Position numbers and translations under genes: made by a program. From Candidatus Gastranaerophilales bacterium (GTDB lineage Bacteria > Cyanobacteriota > Vampirovibrionia > Gastranaerophilales > Gastranaerophilaceae), in NCBI GenBank assembly GCA_944322785.1, contig CALUPW010000010.1, positions 27,975 through 91,974 of the forward strand: DNA of 64,000 nt, in the 5' to 3' direction. Positions 28,068-36,630 of the stretch are shown here, in pieces (within the stretch, counting starts at the first letter, position 1; every line of letters begins with the position of its first letter). The notes under the pieces were generated by a model. It was not told where the DNA came from. It was given only the letters and a program-made list of their open reading frames with translations, and ran no database searches.

Positions 28068-28925
28068 TTAGGCAGCTGACGGATCTTTTACAACCATCTT
28101 TGCAAGAGCTTTAGGTTGAACCGTTTTGGCACCATACAGGTAAAGCCCTCTTACTAAATCGGAGAAACTGTCTTGATCTCTCAAGCTTTCAATTTTTGCA
28201 AGCTGTGATGCGAATGTGATAGCATCGTTTGTTCCGGCTAAAATATAATATTTATCTGAAACTGCTGTAAGATTTGTGCTGACAAGTACATCCATGCCCG
28301 CAATTCTTCCTATTGCGCCTTCTCTTAAGGTTTCATCGGCAACGTTGTTTGCACCGATAAATTCCGTACTTTGAAGAAGATATGATTCAACAAGCGGGTT
28401 AATTACAACCCATGGACGTTTGCCTGCTTTTACAGCATTTGAATCTTTCAATTTCATTGCAAGATTTACAAATTGTTCGTAAATTGTTGTTTTGCTTAAT
28501 GTAACAGGAGTTGTGTCTGAACCTACAATGTTATTTGAATCTACATTTGCATGCATTGACAGAAGGTAGGTATCCTGAACTTCTTCAATTGCATTTTTTG
28601 CATTTGTAAGGTGTGCTTCCATAATATCGGCATTTGACTGAACCTGCGCAATGTCATTGATTTTGAAGGCAAAGAATTTTTTCTGGTCAATTACAAGATC
28701 AGATGAAGTCGGAGTCAATTCACTGTATGTAATTGAGCTTTCTGACAATGTATTGATTGTAACAGGGGCGGGAGTTATAATTTTAACTTTATCCCCTTGA
28801 TTTTTAATTTCACCTTCATAGTTTCTGTTTACACACTGAAGCATAACGCAATCTTTTTCAAGCATTGTATTAAGTTTTGCACTCCAGATTTCCGGAATAA
28901 ATACAGAATAAGAATTTTCAGCCAT
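28068..28925 (-). CDS. phage major capsid protein
   Basis: 285 aa, the P22-coat-like branch of HK97-fold shells. The N-arm reads SYSVFIPEIWSAKLNTMLEK, then a strand-rich region (GDKVKIITPAPVTINTL), the spine helix (AHLTNAKNAIEEVQDTYLL), the insertion 'RPWVVINPLVESYLLQ' and AGMDVLVSTNLTAVSDKYYI near the A-domain. It has no enzymatic motif. A good AAAGGAAAT-type site precedes the ATG at 28925. Hairpins just downstream of the gene suggest it is made in excess over the next genes. Confidence 0.85.
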   Translation of the reverse strand: MAENSYSVFIPEIWSAKLNTMLEKDCVMLQCVNRNYEGEIKNQGDKVKIITPAPVTINTLSESSITYSELTPTSSDLVIDQKKFFAFKINDIAQVQSNADIMEAHLTNAKNAIEEVQDTYLLSMHANVDSNNIVGSDTTPVTLSKTTIYEQFVNLAMKLKDSNAVKAGKRPWVVINPLVESYLLQSTEFIGANNVADETLREGAIGRIAGMDVLVSTNLTAVSDKYYILAGTNDAITFASQLAKIESLRDQDSFSDLVRGLYLYGAKTVQPKALAKMVVKDPSAA

Positions 28926-28986
28926 TTTTAAATTTCCTTTCGTGTTTTAAATTAGTAAACAATAATATAAAATTTAATGAACGGTG

Positions 28987-30507
28987 CTAGTCGTCATTAT
29001 AAATTTCTCTGAATTGAAGCCCGATAATTGCAACGTCTTCTGTAGTTAAAGAACCTTCGACACATAGTTGTATCGAATAATTCGCGCCTGAAATTTCGGC
29101 TTTTTCAAGAACATCTTTGTTTATCGGCCAGACCGGAATGTCCGCATCTTCAGGTGTCCAGTGGCAGGGCAAATTATCTGAAGTATTATCATCTGCCCAG
29201 ATAAGATGTTCAAAATGTATTGAATAAATTTTTTCGCCATCATCTGCAACCTGACTGTCATAGTCTTTGTATATGGAAAAATTGAAGTTATTATCGTTGG
29301 CGTCATCAAGTATGAAATAAAATTCATCAATAATTTTTCGATGAAACGCATTACCGATTGCAAGAAACGGAGATTTCCACATAAATTTTACGGGTTCACC
29401 ATTAAAGGTTGTGCCGTAATCTTCTATATAAATTTTTCCGCTCGAATCGCCGGTTATGACATTATCGTTAAATATTGCAGCAGTTGTGATATTTTGAGGA
29501 ATTATACGTTTGTACCACGCCTTATTTACATAATCGTTAATCCATACCGTATGGTAATAATCCTCGGCATTATAGGGAATAAAATACCACATCTGATTTT
29601 TATTTTCATAATGAACACAAATCGCATCCGCAAGAAGAGTTTTGTTAAAATTGTCAAACTCCGGTCTTATATTTCTTGAAATTTCCGAGCCTAACTGTAT
29701 TTGATTAAGTTCTCCCACCTGTTCAAGCGCATAGATACCGGATGATAAAAAATACTGTTTGTTTTCGACATTTACAACACTTCTCGGGGCAACGGTTCCC
29801 TTATCCGCAAAAGGAACTATCGCAAAATCATCCGCACTTGTTCCTGTTAAAAGATAAACTTTATTTCTTTTATAAATTGCAAGATAGTCCTTATATGATT
29901 TCAAAGCCGTTATTTCATCCGTATCTGTATGGAAATCGCTTATATATCCGGCGTCCCCTTCTGTTGTAAAATCACTGTAGGTGCCAAGCCCTGAATAATA
30001 AATTGTGGAACCGCTGGCAACCCATACACGGCTGCGGTAAACAGTCAGGACATTCCCAGTAACAGCAAGACCTGAAGCGTCCTTAAGATTGCAGTCTACA
30101 ATTTCAAAATCTTCATTATTTTTTATATAAAACAGCCCGTCTTTTTCGGTTATTACGAGAACACCGTTCAAAAATGATACGAAATGCGGTTTCTTTCCTG
30201 CAAGAGTTTTTTCAAGCTGTGTAAGAGATGTAGTCTGCGGATTATAAATATAAATTTTACCGCTTTCAGTTGTTATAACCAGTTTTCTATCATCTTTATC
30301 CGCCATCTCATGAAGTCCTGTGACGGCTTCCTGCACGGACAATGTACACAAAATCAAATTACCTGCCTGTTTTTTTATTCCTCGGTTTTTGTAAATTTCA
30401 ATATTTTCGGCATCTGCCCAGCTCATTTTTTTTGTATCCAGACCGAGTTCTGTTTTGGTCAAAGACAAATTTATCCCGCCTGATAAATTGTAATAAGCAG
30501 TTTCCAT
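28987..30507 (-). CDS. phage tail hub/stabilisation protein, P22 gp10-like beta-propeller
   Basis: ~506 aa, rich in repeated strand pairs. Motifs include GGINLSLTKTELG near the start, AGNLILCTLSVQEAV, GSTIYYSGLGTYSDF, DEITALKSYKDYLAIYKRNK and AVNP-like turns such as GTVAPRSVVNV. This is the pattern of podovirus tail proteins that sit under the portal (P22 gp10 / T7 tubular B type). The start ATG 30507 follows AGAGG and sits two bases after the amidase stop at 30510; the longer ORF start at 30540 would overlap the amidase. Confidence 0.65.
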   Translation of the reverse strand: METAYYNLSGGINLSLTKTELGLDTKKMSWADAENIEIYKNRGIKKQAGNLILCTLSVQEAVTGLHEMADKDDRKLVITTESGKIYIYNPQTTSLTQLEKTLAGKKPHFVSFLNGVLVITEKDGLFYIKNNEDFEIVDCNLKDASGLAVTGNVLTVYRSRVWVASGSTIYYSGLGTYSDFTTEGDAGYISDFHTDTDEITALKSYKDYLAIYKRNKVYLLTGTSADDFAIVPFADKGTVAPRSVVNVENKQYFLSSGIYALEQVGELNQIQLGSEISRNIRPEFDNFNKTLLADAICVHYENKNQMWYFIPYNAEDYYHTVWINDYVNKAWYKRIIPQNITTAAIFNDNVITGDSSGKIYIEDYGTTFNGEPVKFMWKSPFLAIGNAFHRKIIDEFYFILDDANDNNFNFSIYKDYDSQVADDGEKIYSIHFEHLIWADDNTSDNLPCHWTPEDADIPVWPINKDVLEKAEISGANYSIQLCVEGSLTTEDVAIIGLQFREIYNDD

Positions 30508-30509
30508 AA

Positions 30510-31007
30510 TTAAACCTCTTTCGCTTTTGATATATACCACTTTATTTTTGAGCGCATGAAGCTGCCGGCTTCATTTTTACCTACCCACGGATACGGCGGT
30601 ATATAAGTAACATCTATTTTTCCGGAACTTGTAGTGTTCGGATTTTTTATCCCGAATTCATAATGTGACATGACATTTGCCGGGACAACCGGAATATTAT
30701 ACTGTTGCGCCAGCTCGGCGCATAACTTCATTGCTGATTCAAACTGTACGGGCGTAATCGGATAATTTCCGATTTCTCCGCTGTTTTTAAAACCTCTCAT
30801 TGCGCACATTGCAATCCCGATAGAACCTGTATTCCCGCCTCCGGTATGCGCCGCATATCCGCCTGCCGTACATCTGATATTGTCCTGAGGCTCAAATAAA
30901 CCTTTATGAATTTTCCCGTCTTTATCAACTAAAAAATGATAATACTTTTTCTCGCCCGCAGTCGGATAGTAGCCTCCTGCAGTCCAGTGAATTATGATTC
31001 TTTTCAT
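30510..31007 (-). CDS. endolysin, N-acetylmuramoyl-L-alanine amidase (Amidase_2)
   Basis: It cuts the amide bond between muramic acid and the peptide stem during lysis. Zinc-site motifs are IIHWTAGGYYPT (first His), AAHTGGGNTGSIGIAM, SHYEFGIK (second His) and SSGKIDVTYIP, the phage-type end in which Asp or Cys is the third ligand. 165 aa, a single catalytic domain with no signal peptide or wall-binding domain, so it needs a holin for release. The candidate holin is at the far end of the operon. Confidence 0.88.
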   Translation of the reverse strand: MKRIIIHWTAGGYYPTAGEKKYYHFLVDKDGKIHKGLFEPQDNIRCTAGGYAAHTGGGNTGSIGIAMCAMRGFKNSGEIGNYPITPVQFESAMKLCAELAQQYNIPVVPANVMSHYEFGIKNPNTTSSGKIDVTYIPPYPWVGKNEAGSFMRSKIKWYISKAKEV

Positions 31008-31027
31008 AGCTTGCCTTTTTAAAATTA

Positions 31028-31231
31028 TTATTTTTCTAACAGTTCGGGATTTTTTATGAAAAATAATACTGCAGCATTGACTCTGTTTCTTGCATCAAGT
31101 TTCAGTTGAATTCTCATCATATGAGTTTGTACAGTTCTTTCCGAAATCCTTAATTTGACACCGATTTCTTTATCTGAATAACCTCTGGCAACCAAAGTCA
31201 AAACTCTCACTTCCTTTGGAGATAATCTCAT
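31028..31231 (-). CDS. stand-alone LuxR/GerE-type helix-turn-helix regulator (67 aa)
   Basis: The whole protein is one LuxR-type DNA-binding domain: LSPKEVRVLTLVARGYSDKE, IGVKLRISERTVQTHMMRI, LDARNRVNAAVLFF. There is no receiver or ligand domain. The ATG at 31231 has AGGA at a long spacing. It is the first gene of the head/lysis operon, 20 bp before the amidase, and a terminator separates it from the next upstream gene. It is therefore a good candidate for the cassette's own activator. Confidence 0.85.
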   Translation of the reverse strand: MRLSPKEVRVLTLVARGYSDKEIGVKLRISERTVQTHMMRIQLKLDARNRVNAAVLFFIKNPELLEK

Positions 31232-31321
31232 TATCTTAATTCCTATATTAATTAAGGTTATTGTTGGTTATTTTTTAATATATCGTACACAAAACTCCCG
31301 TAATTAATAATATTTCTGTCT

Positions 31322-31349
31322 AAAAAAAGAGGGAGGAAAGTTCCTCCCG
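31322..31349 (-). terminator. intrinsic terminator between the zinc-ribbon gene and the LuxR gene
   Basis: GGGAGGA and TCCTCCC arms with a short loop are followed on the minus strand by TC and seven T. Confidence 0.8.
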
Positions 31350-31436
31350 CAAGAGTAAGATAATTTAAGAATAATTCCGTTTTAAAACGGCTTTCTGTGT
31401 ATCTTAGAGTTGGAGCTTTCTGTAAAAATTTCAGGT

Positions 31437-31835
31437 TTAAGACTTTAAAATAACATTATCATCCTTATAGAAATCTATATTTTCATATTTACCGATTTTC
31501 AATGTGCTTAAATTTGAAGAACAAAAACGTTTTTTACCGAATTCCGAATAACACCAGTTGTTTCTGTTAATCGGTGGTATGACAGGTTTGTAATCTTCTT
31601 GTTCATAAAGTATCAGCCGTTTCAATCTGTCAAAAAATTTGACTGCTTTTTGATTAACTTTACGGATAATTGAAACTTTGTTGTCTTCAGTCTTTCGAGT
31701 AAGCTGGACTACCGTATGCCCGCAAACCGGACATTCGTCAAGATAATCAACTCTGCAAAGACTAAAACCATCTTCAGGTTTTACAAAATAAGTTTTTGTC
31801 CGGCGCATCGCACCGCAACAATGAATATATCCCAT
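31437..31835 (-). CDS. zinc-ribbon protein at the head of the phage cassette
   Basis: Cys pairs HCCG and CPVCG (residues ~5-6 and ~33-36), plus later single Cys residues, suggest a zinc finger. A basic helix (QKAVKFFDRLKRLILYEQ) follows. The ATG at 31835 is placed five bases after GGGAG, which beats the ORF's upstream TTG at 31886. The gene has its own terminator. I cannot assign a family; similar Cys-rich proteins occur in phage genomes. It marks the right end of the cassette. Confidence 0.6.
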   Translation of the reverse strand: MGYIHCCGAMRRTKTYFVKPEDGFSLCRVDYLDECPVCGHTVVQLTRKTEDNKVSIIRKVNQKAVKFFDRLKRLILYEQEDYKPVIPPINRNNWCYSEFGKKRFCSSNLSTLKIGKYENIDFYKDDNVILKS

Positions 31836-31930
31836 TATTTCTCCCGTTACGGCTGAATTTTTCTTCCCTTCTGATATCTGTTTCAACCGTGTTTACATTT
31901 TGAGTATAAACTATTCTCAAAATTATAAAA

Positions 31931-31976
31931 GTCCGCAGTTTTACTTACGTAGTTTTGCGTAAGTAAAATTACGGAC
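31931..31976 (-). terminator. terminator of zupT / right boundary of the phage cassette
   Basis: A long imperfect stem (GTCCG...TTTTACTTACG / CGTAAGTAAAA...CGGAC) around an 8-nt loop is followed on the minus strand by TTTTATAATTTT. The rest of the 212-bp gap 31836-32047 shows no ORF. Confidence 0.65.
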
Positions 31977-32047
31977 AGAAAGGAGCAAAAAACAGCAGTA
32001 TTACAGGGCTGTAAACTGTTATTTTTTATATACTCAACAAATAAATT

Positions 32048-32851
32048 TTAAGGATGCCCCAAGAAAATCAAACCTGCCCAGATAAAGAGCATGCCTGTAA
32101 CAATTCCAATCATTGAAAGGTGCCAGTTGCCGTATTCACGAGAGAGGGGAAGAAGTGTATCAAACGACAGGTAAATCATAATTCCCGCAACTGCCGCCAG
32201 TAAAATTCCGACCAGAACCTGCGGCAAAAACAATGAAAATAAAACCATACCGATTAATGCGCCGATAGGTTCGGTAATTCCTGAAAGTGCCGCATAAAGC
32301 ATTGCATAACGTTTTTTGCCTGTTACATGATAAATCGGGAGTGCAACAGCAATTCCTTCGGGGATATTGTGTATTGCAATAGCAAGCCCGACAGAAATCC
32401 CGAGTGTTACATTCTGTGTTGTAGTTAAAAATGTTGCCATACCTTCAGGAAAATTGTGAACACAGATTGCAATTGCCGTTAACAGCCCCGCACGCTTAAT
32501 TTTGTGACGGTGTGCGCAGGGAGCTTCAGGATTTGCAAGTTCATCAGGATCGATGTGATCCGGCAGAAAATAATCAATCAATATAGCCACGACAATACCG
32601 ATTATAAACCCTGCAAATACCATCCATTCATGCATATTCGGGTAATTTACGGAAAGCATTTCGGAGGCTTCCGGTATAATATCGGTGAATGAAAGGAAAA
32701 TCATGACACCTGCAGAAAACCCTAACCCTACAGAAAGTGCCCGCAAATTGTCCCTTTTAACCATAAACGCAATTGCGCCGCCTATTGCAGTCGTAAGTCC
32801 GGCAAAAAGGGTCATCAACATTGCGATTGAAAAATTCTGCGGTAATGTCAT
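32048..32851 (-). CDS. zupT: ZIP-family metal transporter, ZupT-like
   Basis: A cytoplasmic-membrane importer of zinc and other divalent metals. It has eight hydrophobic segments and the two signature helices AICVHNFPEGMAT (TM4) and AIAIHNIPEGIAV (TM5), whose His, Asn and Glu residues form the metal site. A His-containing loop (PEAPCAHRHKIK) lies between TM3 and TM4, as usual. Length 267 aa is standard. A single gene. Confidence 0.93.
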   Translation of the reverse strand: MTLPQNFSIAMLMTLFAGLTTAIGGAIAFMVKRDNLRALSVGLGFSAGVMIFLSFTDIIPEASEMLSVNYPNMHEWMVFAGFIIGIVVAILIDYFLPDHIDPDELANPEAPCAHRHKIKRAGLLTAIAICVHNFPEGMATFLTTTQNVTLGISVGLAIAIHNIPEGIAVALPIYHVTGKKRYAMLYAALSGITEPIGALIGMVLFSLFLPQVLVGILLAAVAGIMIYLSFDTLLPLSREYGNWHLSMIGIVTGMLFIWAGLIFLGHP

Positions 32852-32995
32852 AATTTCATCTCCGAAACTATTCTATCACAAAGGAAAAGTATATATTAAT
32901 AAAAATTTTAATTATTTATTTTACTATATAGCGAACTCATTTTTATAATTAAAATAAATAAAAAGCTATACAGCTTTATACAGAATTGAAATTAA

Positions 32996-34004
32996 TTAAA
33001 ATCCAACTATAGGACTAACCCAATTCCTATTAAGATTAACATCTACATCTCCGCTATGATATATATTTGTATCCACTCTTACACGCTGATTTCTCAACGC
33101 ATTAGAATAGTTATTTAAAGCCTCTATTTGTTTTTTCTGTATATATTGTTGGGCTTCGTAAGCTTCTCGCTGTAATCTTATTTGCTCTTGCTGTAGGGCA
33201 TATGCCTTTTCTTGTTCAATAATCGTCAACTCATTCTTAACAACCGCAGACATACAATTATGTAAATCTTGATTATTTAACGATGAGGTACGACATATTT
33301 GATAATTATTATTGTATCGTTTCTTCTTATTAAACCAATACATCAAGTTTTGATGAGTAACATTTAGCATATTTATCATTTCATTGCTTAACTTATGCTT
33401 AATAGTTTCAGCATAGTACAAATCTTCTGCTATATTTTCTATATTCAAACTACAAATTTGTACCCAATAACTGGTATATATATTATCTTCCAGAAGTTTT
33501 TGTCTACAAACTCTATTTTTAGAAAGATACACCTCTCGTTTCTCTTTATTATGTTTTATTTCTAACTTTACTGAATTTGAGAGATTTAACACACTAGCAA
33601 AATTATTAACATCCATTTTGTTAAGCTTTATTCCATCAATTTTAATAATTTCATCTCCTGCATATAACCCAACAGTTTGAGCCGAAGAATCTGGATAAAC
33701 ATAAGTTACAAAAGCCTTAGGAGCAAGAGCTCCTGACCATGGACTACGAGCATAAGAATCTACTATATATTTAAACCCATAGTCATAACTACACTCCATA
33801 TTAGAATTATCCATCAATGGTGTTGTCTTATTTATCCCCGAATTTAAAACTACTTCTCTCTTTGAATTATTGTAGTTAACGGTTTTTAACGGATTGTAAA
33901 AAGGTTTAGTATATCTATAATTAGGAGCTGAATCCACTATATTGCAAAATCCGAATATTAAAAAAAAACAGAACAATAAACTTCCTCATAACCGAATCTT
34001 TCAT
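32996..34004 (-). CDS. secreted PDZ-domain protein, signal peptide broken by a T9 slip
   Basis: The mature part carries a PDZ-like core: KAFVTYVYPDSSAQTVGLYAG then DEIIKIDGIKLNKMD and VKLEIKHNKEKREVYLSK. A Gln-rich coiled coil (EKAYALQQEQIRLQ) and a polar tail follow. The open frame begins at a TTG (33976) in the middle of a hydrophobic run. The proper start, ATG 33989 or 34004, gives M-R-K-F-I-V-L-F-F but is out of frame because of nine T at 33960-33968. With eight T it reads MRKFIVLFFLIFGFCNIVDSA, a good signal peptide. The protein would be periplasmic; no protease motif is present. Confidence 0.7.
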
Positions 34005-34120
34005 CAAAAAAACAATACCTATATATCATGAACTATATTGTGATTTTTGTCAAGGGTTGCGCATTTACATCAATTTATACTATAGTAAAAATCACAATTG
34101 AGCTTAGAGTAATTCAATAA

Positions 34121-35467
34121 TTAAATTTCGACATCTTTCATCATATCAACCAATGTACCGATTGTTGTATCCATACTTACAATATCTGTTGTCCGCTGCT
34201 GCAAAAATGCATTAATTTTCGGCATCATCTCAATTGCAACATCAAGCTTGGGATTTGTTCCGGGCTGATACATACCGACATCTATCAAATCCTTGTTTTC
34301 ACGGTACAAAGCCATTATTGCACGCATTTTTCCGGCGGCTGCCTTATGCTCCGGTGTTGCAATTGATGACATAAGCCTTGAAATACTACCCAGAACATCA
34401 ATTGCGGGATAGTGGTTCATCTCGGCGACCTTACGTGACAAAAATATGTGCCCGTCAACAATACCCCGCACAATATCAACAATCGGATCGGATATATCGT
34501 CGCCTTCCATCAAGACGGTATAAAGTGCCGTAATTGAACCTTTAGGACTGTTTCCCGCACGTTCCAGAACCTTTTGAAGCCATGAAAATATTGACGGCGG
34601 ATACCCTTTCATTGTCGGCGGCTCACCGATTGAAAGCCCGACTTCACGTCCTGCCATCGCACATCTTGTAACCGTATCCGTCATTAGAAATACTTTTTTC
34701 CCTTGATCCCTAAAGTATTCACAAACAGCCGTTGCAGCCTGCAGAGCTTTTTGACGTATTAACGGAGGCTGGTCACCTGTTGAACAAACAAGAACTGATT
34801 TTTTCATACCTTCTTCCCCCAGAGCATCCTCAACAAACTCTTTAACTTCCCTTCCTCGTTCACCGATTAAGGCAACAACGTTAACATCCGCATCGGAATT
34901 TCTAGCAATCATACCGAGAAGCGTACTTTTACCGACACCGGAACCGGCAAACAAACCAAGACGCTGTCCGCAGCCCATTGTCATACAACTGTCAATCGCA
35001 CGAACACCTGTTGAAAATATTTCCGTAATAATCGGACGCTCAAACGGGCCTGGCGGCGGCCCTTCAATGGGGCGCCAGGTTGCACCTGTTGTATCAAGAG
35101 GTTTGCCGTCAATCGGCTCGCCCATCGGGTTTATAAGCCGTCCCAAAAGAAAATCCCCGACAGGAATGATAATCGGTTTGCCCATAGATGTAACAAGACT
35201 GCCCTGACCGATACCGTTCCCGTCCAGAAGCAAAAGAAGTTGTGCGGCCTCACCTTTAAAAGCGACGACTTCTGCAGGCTTTTTTTCTCCGGAATCTGTT
35301 TCAATATAGCACAAGTCCCCGATTTTAAGCCCCGGAAGTTTAACTTCCACCGTCAACCCCAAAAGTTTTGACACTGTACCTTTAAACTTAAAAAGAGTTG
35401 TTTCATCCAGTTTATTTTTAACTCTCTGTTTTAAATCAGCAAGCCTGCTGTCATCCAAGTTCTGCAT
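34121..35467 (-). CDS. fliI: FliI/SctN-family type III export ATPase
   Basis: The hexameric ATPase that feeds substrates to flagellar or injectisome export gates. It has an N-terminal beta barrel (VEVKLPGLKIGDLCYIE), GPPPGPFERPIITEIFSTGVRAID in the family position, Walker A FAGSGVGKSTLLGMIAR (residues ~167-183), Walker B VFLMTDTVTRCA and a C-terminal helical domain (AMMPKINAFLQQRT-like). The spacing and 'GERGREVKEFVEDAL' place it with FliI/SctN, not with F1 or V1 ATPases. No FliH, FliJ, FlhB or flagellin gene is nearby. The only related gene seen is the FlhA-like protein at 49685. The gene may serve a flagellum encoded elsewhere or another export system. Confidence 0.9.
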   Translation of the reverse strand: MQNLDDSRLADLKQRVKNKLDETTLFKFKGTVSKLLGLTVEVKLPGLKIGDLCYIETDSGEKKPAEVVAFKGEAAQLLLLLDGNGIGQGSLVTSMGKPIIIPVGDFLLGRLINPMGEPIDGKPLDTTGATWRPIEGPPPGPFERPIITEIFSTGVRAIDSCMTMGCGQRLGLFAGSGVGKSTLLGMIARNSDADVNVVALIGERGREVKEFVEDALGEEGMKKSVLVCSTGDQPPLIRQKALQAATAVCEYFRDQGKKVFLMTDTVTRCAMAGREVGLSIGEPPTMKGYPPSIFSWLQKVLERAGNSPKGSITALYTVLMEGDDISDPIVDIVRGIVDGHIFLSRKVAEMNHYPAIDVLGSISRLMSSIATPEHKAAAGKMRAIMALYRENKDLIDVGMYQPGTNPKLDVAIEMMPKINAFLQQRTTDIVSMDTTIGTLVDMMKDVEI

Positions 35468-35875
35468 AACAGAATTATAATGAGAAAAAGAGGAAAAGAC
35501 AATTTATTTACATAAAGATTGTTATAAGAATTTTACCACTCTGCTACTTTCTTGTACCGACAAGAAAGTACCGCAAAGAAGCTCTCGACCTTATGCTACG
35601 TTCGCTAATCAATAGTAACCGTTTCGCTAAAGCAAGTGAACTCGCTTGCGCTCAAACAACACTTGCTTTGATATTATGAAACGGAACATTGATTGCTCAC
35701 TTCGCAGAGGTCGATTTTTTATCCTTTCATCTGGATTTGTCATTGTGAGAGAAAGCGAAGCAATCCGGCTTATTATTATCAATCGGCTGGATTCTTCGCC
35801 TTGCGACTCAGAATGACGGGACGGTGGCAGTTGGCGCCAACGGCGCATCAATCCGACACCCGTCGAACAACTCAA

Positions 35876-35908
35876 CGTCACTCCGGCCTTTGAGCCGGAG
35901 TCTATTTA
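35876..35908 (+). repeat. CGTCAYTCCGG half-unit
   Basis: It reads cgtcactccggcctttgagc then cggagtctattt and is nearly identical to the left half of the element at 6009 in the pilin leader. Confidence 0.8.
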
Positions 35909-35940
35909 TTTAAATCATTTTATTATTTATTATTTATAAT

Positions 35941-35984
35941 GTACATTCTTTTCTTTTGTTGCGATGCAAAAGAAAAGAATGTAC
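35941..35984. repeat. 18-bp perfect hairpin
   Basis: GTACATTCTTTTCTTTTG pairs with its reverse complement across an 8-nt loop. A related shorter hairpin (tactttcttgt / acaagaaagta) sits at 35549-35576. Confidence 0.8.
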
Positions 35985-36204
35985 GAAGTTCACTATCAAA
36001 TGGATAAAGTGAAGCCATTTTCTACGGCTCGTGCCTCGCCTCGAAAAGAAGGCAAGAAAACACGCTGACCGTTTAATCACTACTAAACTCAACTCGAGCG
36101 GATTAACTTGCTTTGCTCGGACAAAATCCGCTTTGTCGTTGTTTCGTTAAGTAGTGATTGATGTTTTTGCAATTAACCACTGCCGGCTCATAGTGCTACA
36201 CTCA

Positions 36205-36237
36205 CGTCATTCCGGACTCCGATCCGGAATCTATTTA
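36205..36237 (+). repeat. CGTCAYTCCGG half-unit
   Basis: It reads cgtcattccggactccgatc then cggaatctattta, matching the minus-strand half-unit at 6078-6047. Confidence 0.8.
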
Positions 36238-36480
36238 GCGGAGTGAACAATAATTGCTGGCGAGGTAAACTTCAAAGGTGTGTATTGTCTGAGCAAAGCG
36301 AGTTTACCCGCCTTGATGCCGAGCCGTGCAGATTATTAGTGAACGGATGCGTAGCGGCTGGTTTTATGAAACTTTTGCCACCAAAAGTTTCCCCGTCCGG
36401 AGGACTAAATCGAAAGTTTTATAAAAATAACATTATTTAATTCTTATAACAATCTTTATGTAATTTTGTAAATCAAACCC

Positions 36481-36510
36481 TTGATTATACAAAAGCTTTG
36501 TGATTATAAT
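36481..36510 (+). promoter_or_regulatory. probable sigma-70-type promoter of rpsP
   Basis: TTGATT (36481-36486), an 18-bp spacer and TATAAT (36505-36510). This leaves an untranslated leader of about 115 nt before rpsP, long enough for structure-based control; no known leader motif was recognised. Confidence 0.55.
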
Positions 36511-36630
36511 AAAATCGGAACAGGCAATTCCTCTTAAGCCCGGTTCAAGGATTTTCATATACGGCGCGGCTGCAGTATCTGTCAAATCCGATGTATTTAT
36601 ATTACGAACAAATTAAGAAGGAAAAACAAA

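Larger units (their letters stand above)
35508..36463. repeat. repeat island of about 956 bp bounded by 24-bp perfect inverted repeats
   Basis: The left end 35508-35531 (ttacataaagattgttataa...) is the exact reverse complement of the right end 36440-36463. Inside are several palindromes: a stem at 35549-35576, a unit near 35740-35822 starting tcattgtgagagaaagcgaa and ending cagaatgacggg, a CGTCAYTCCGG half-unit at 35876, an 18-bp-stem hairpin at 35941-35984, ATCACTACT/AGTAGTGAT near 36077-36160, and another half-unit at 36205. Short ORFs here translate repeats only. No transposase is present. It fills most of the 1163-bp gap between fliI and rpsP. It may be a non-autonomous mobile element or a nest of repeats. 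Confidence 0.7.

Noticed and set aside
20758..32047. Attachment-site direct repeats flanking the phage cassette
   Set aside because: I compared the two flanking gaps by eye and found no convincing direct repeat and no tRNA gene at either edge.
35627..35881. 84-aa minus-strand ORF near the left end of the repeat island
   Set aside because: It translates palindromic repeats (RHSESQGEESSR type) and has no supporting features.
36243..36440. 65-aa plus-strand ORF in the repeat island
   Set aside because: It lies wholly inside repeats between the inverted ends, has no ribosome-binding site, and its translation is repeat sequence.
36515..36620. GGTTCAA-containing leader upstream of rpsP as a tRNA or small stable RNA
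   Set aside because: There is no matching acceptor stem or anticodon arm; it is treated as an untranslated leader.
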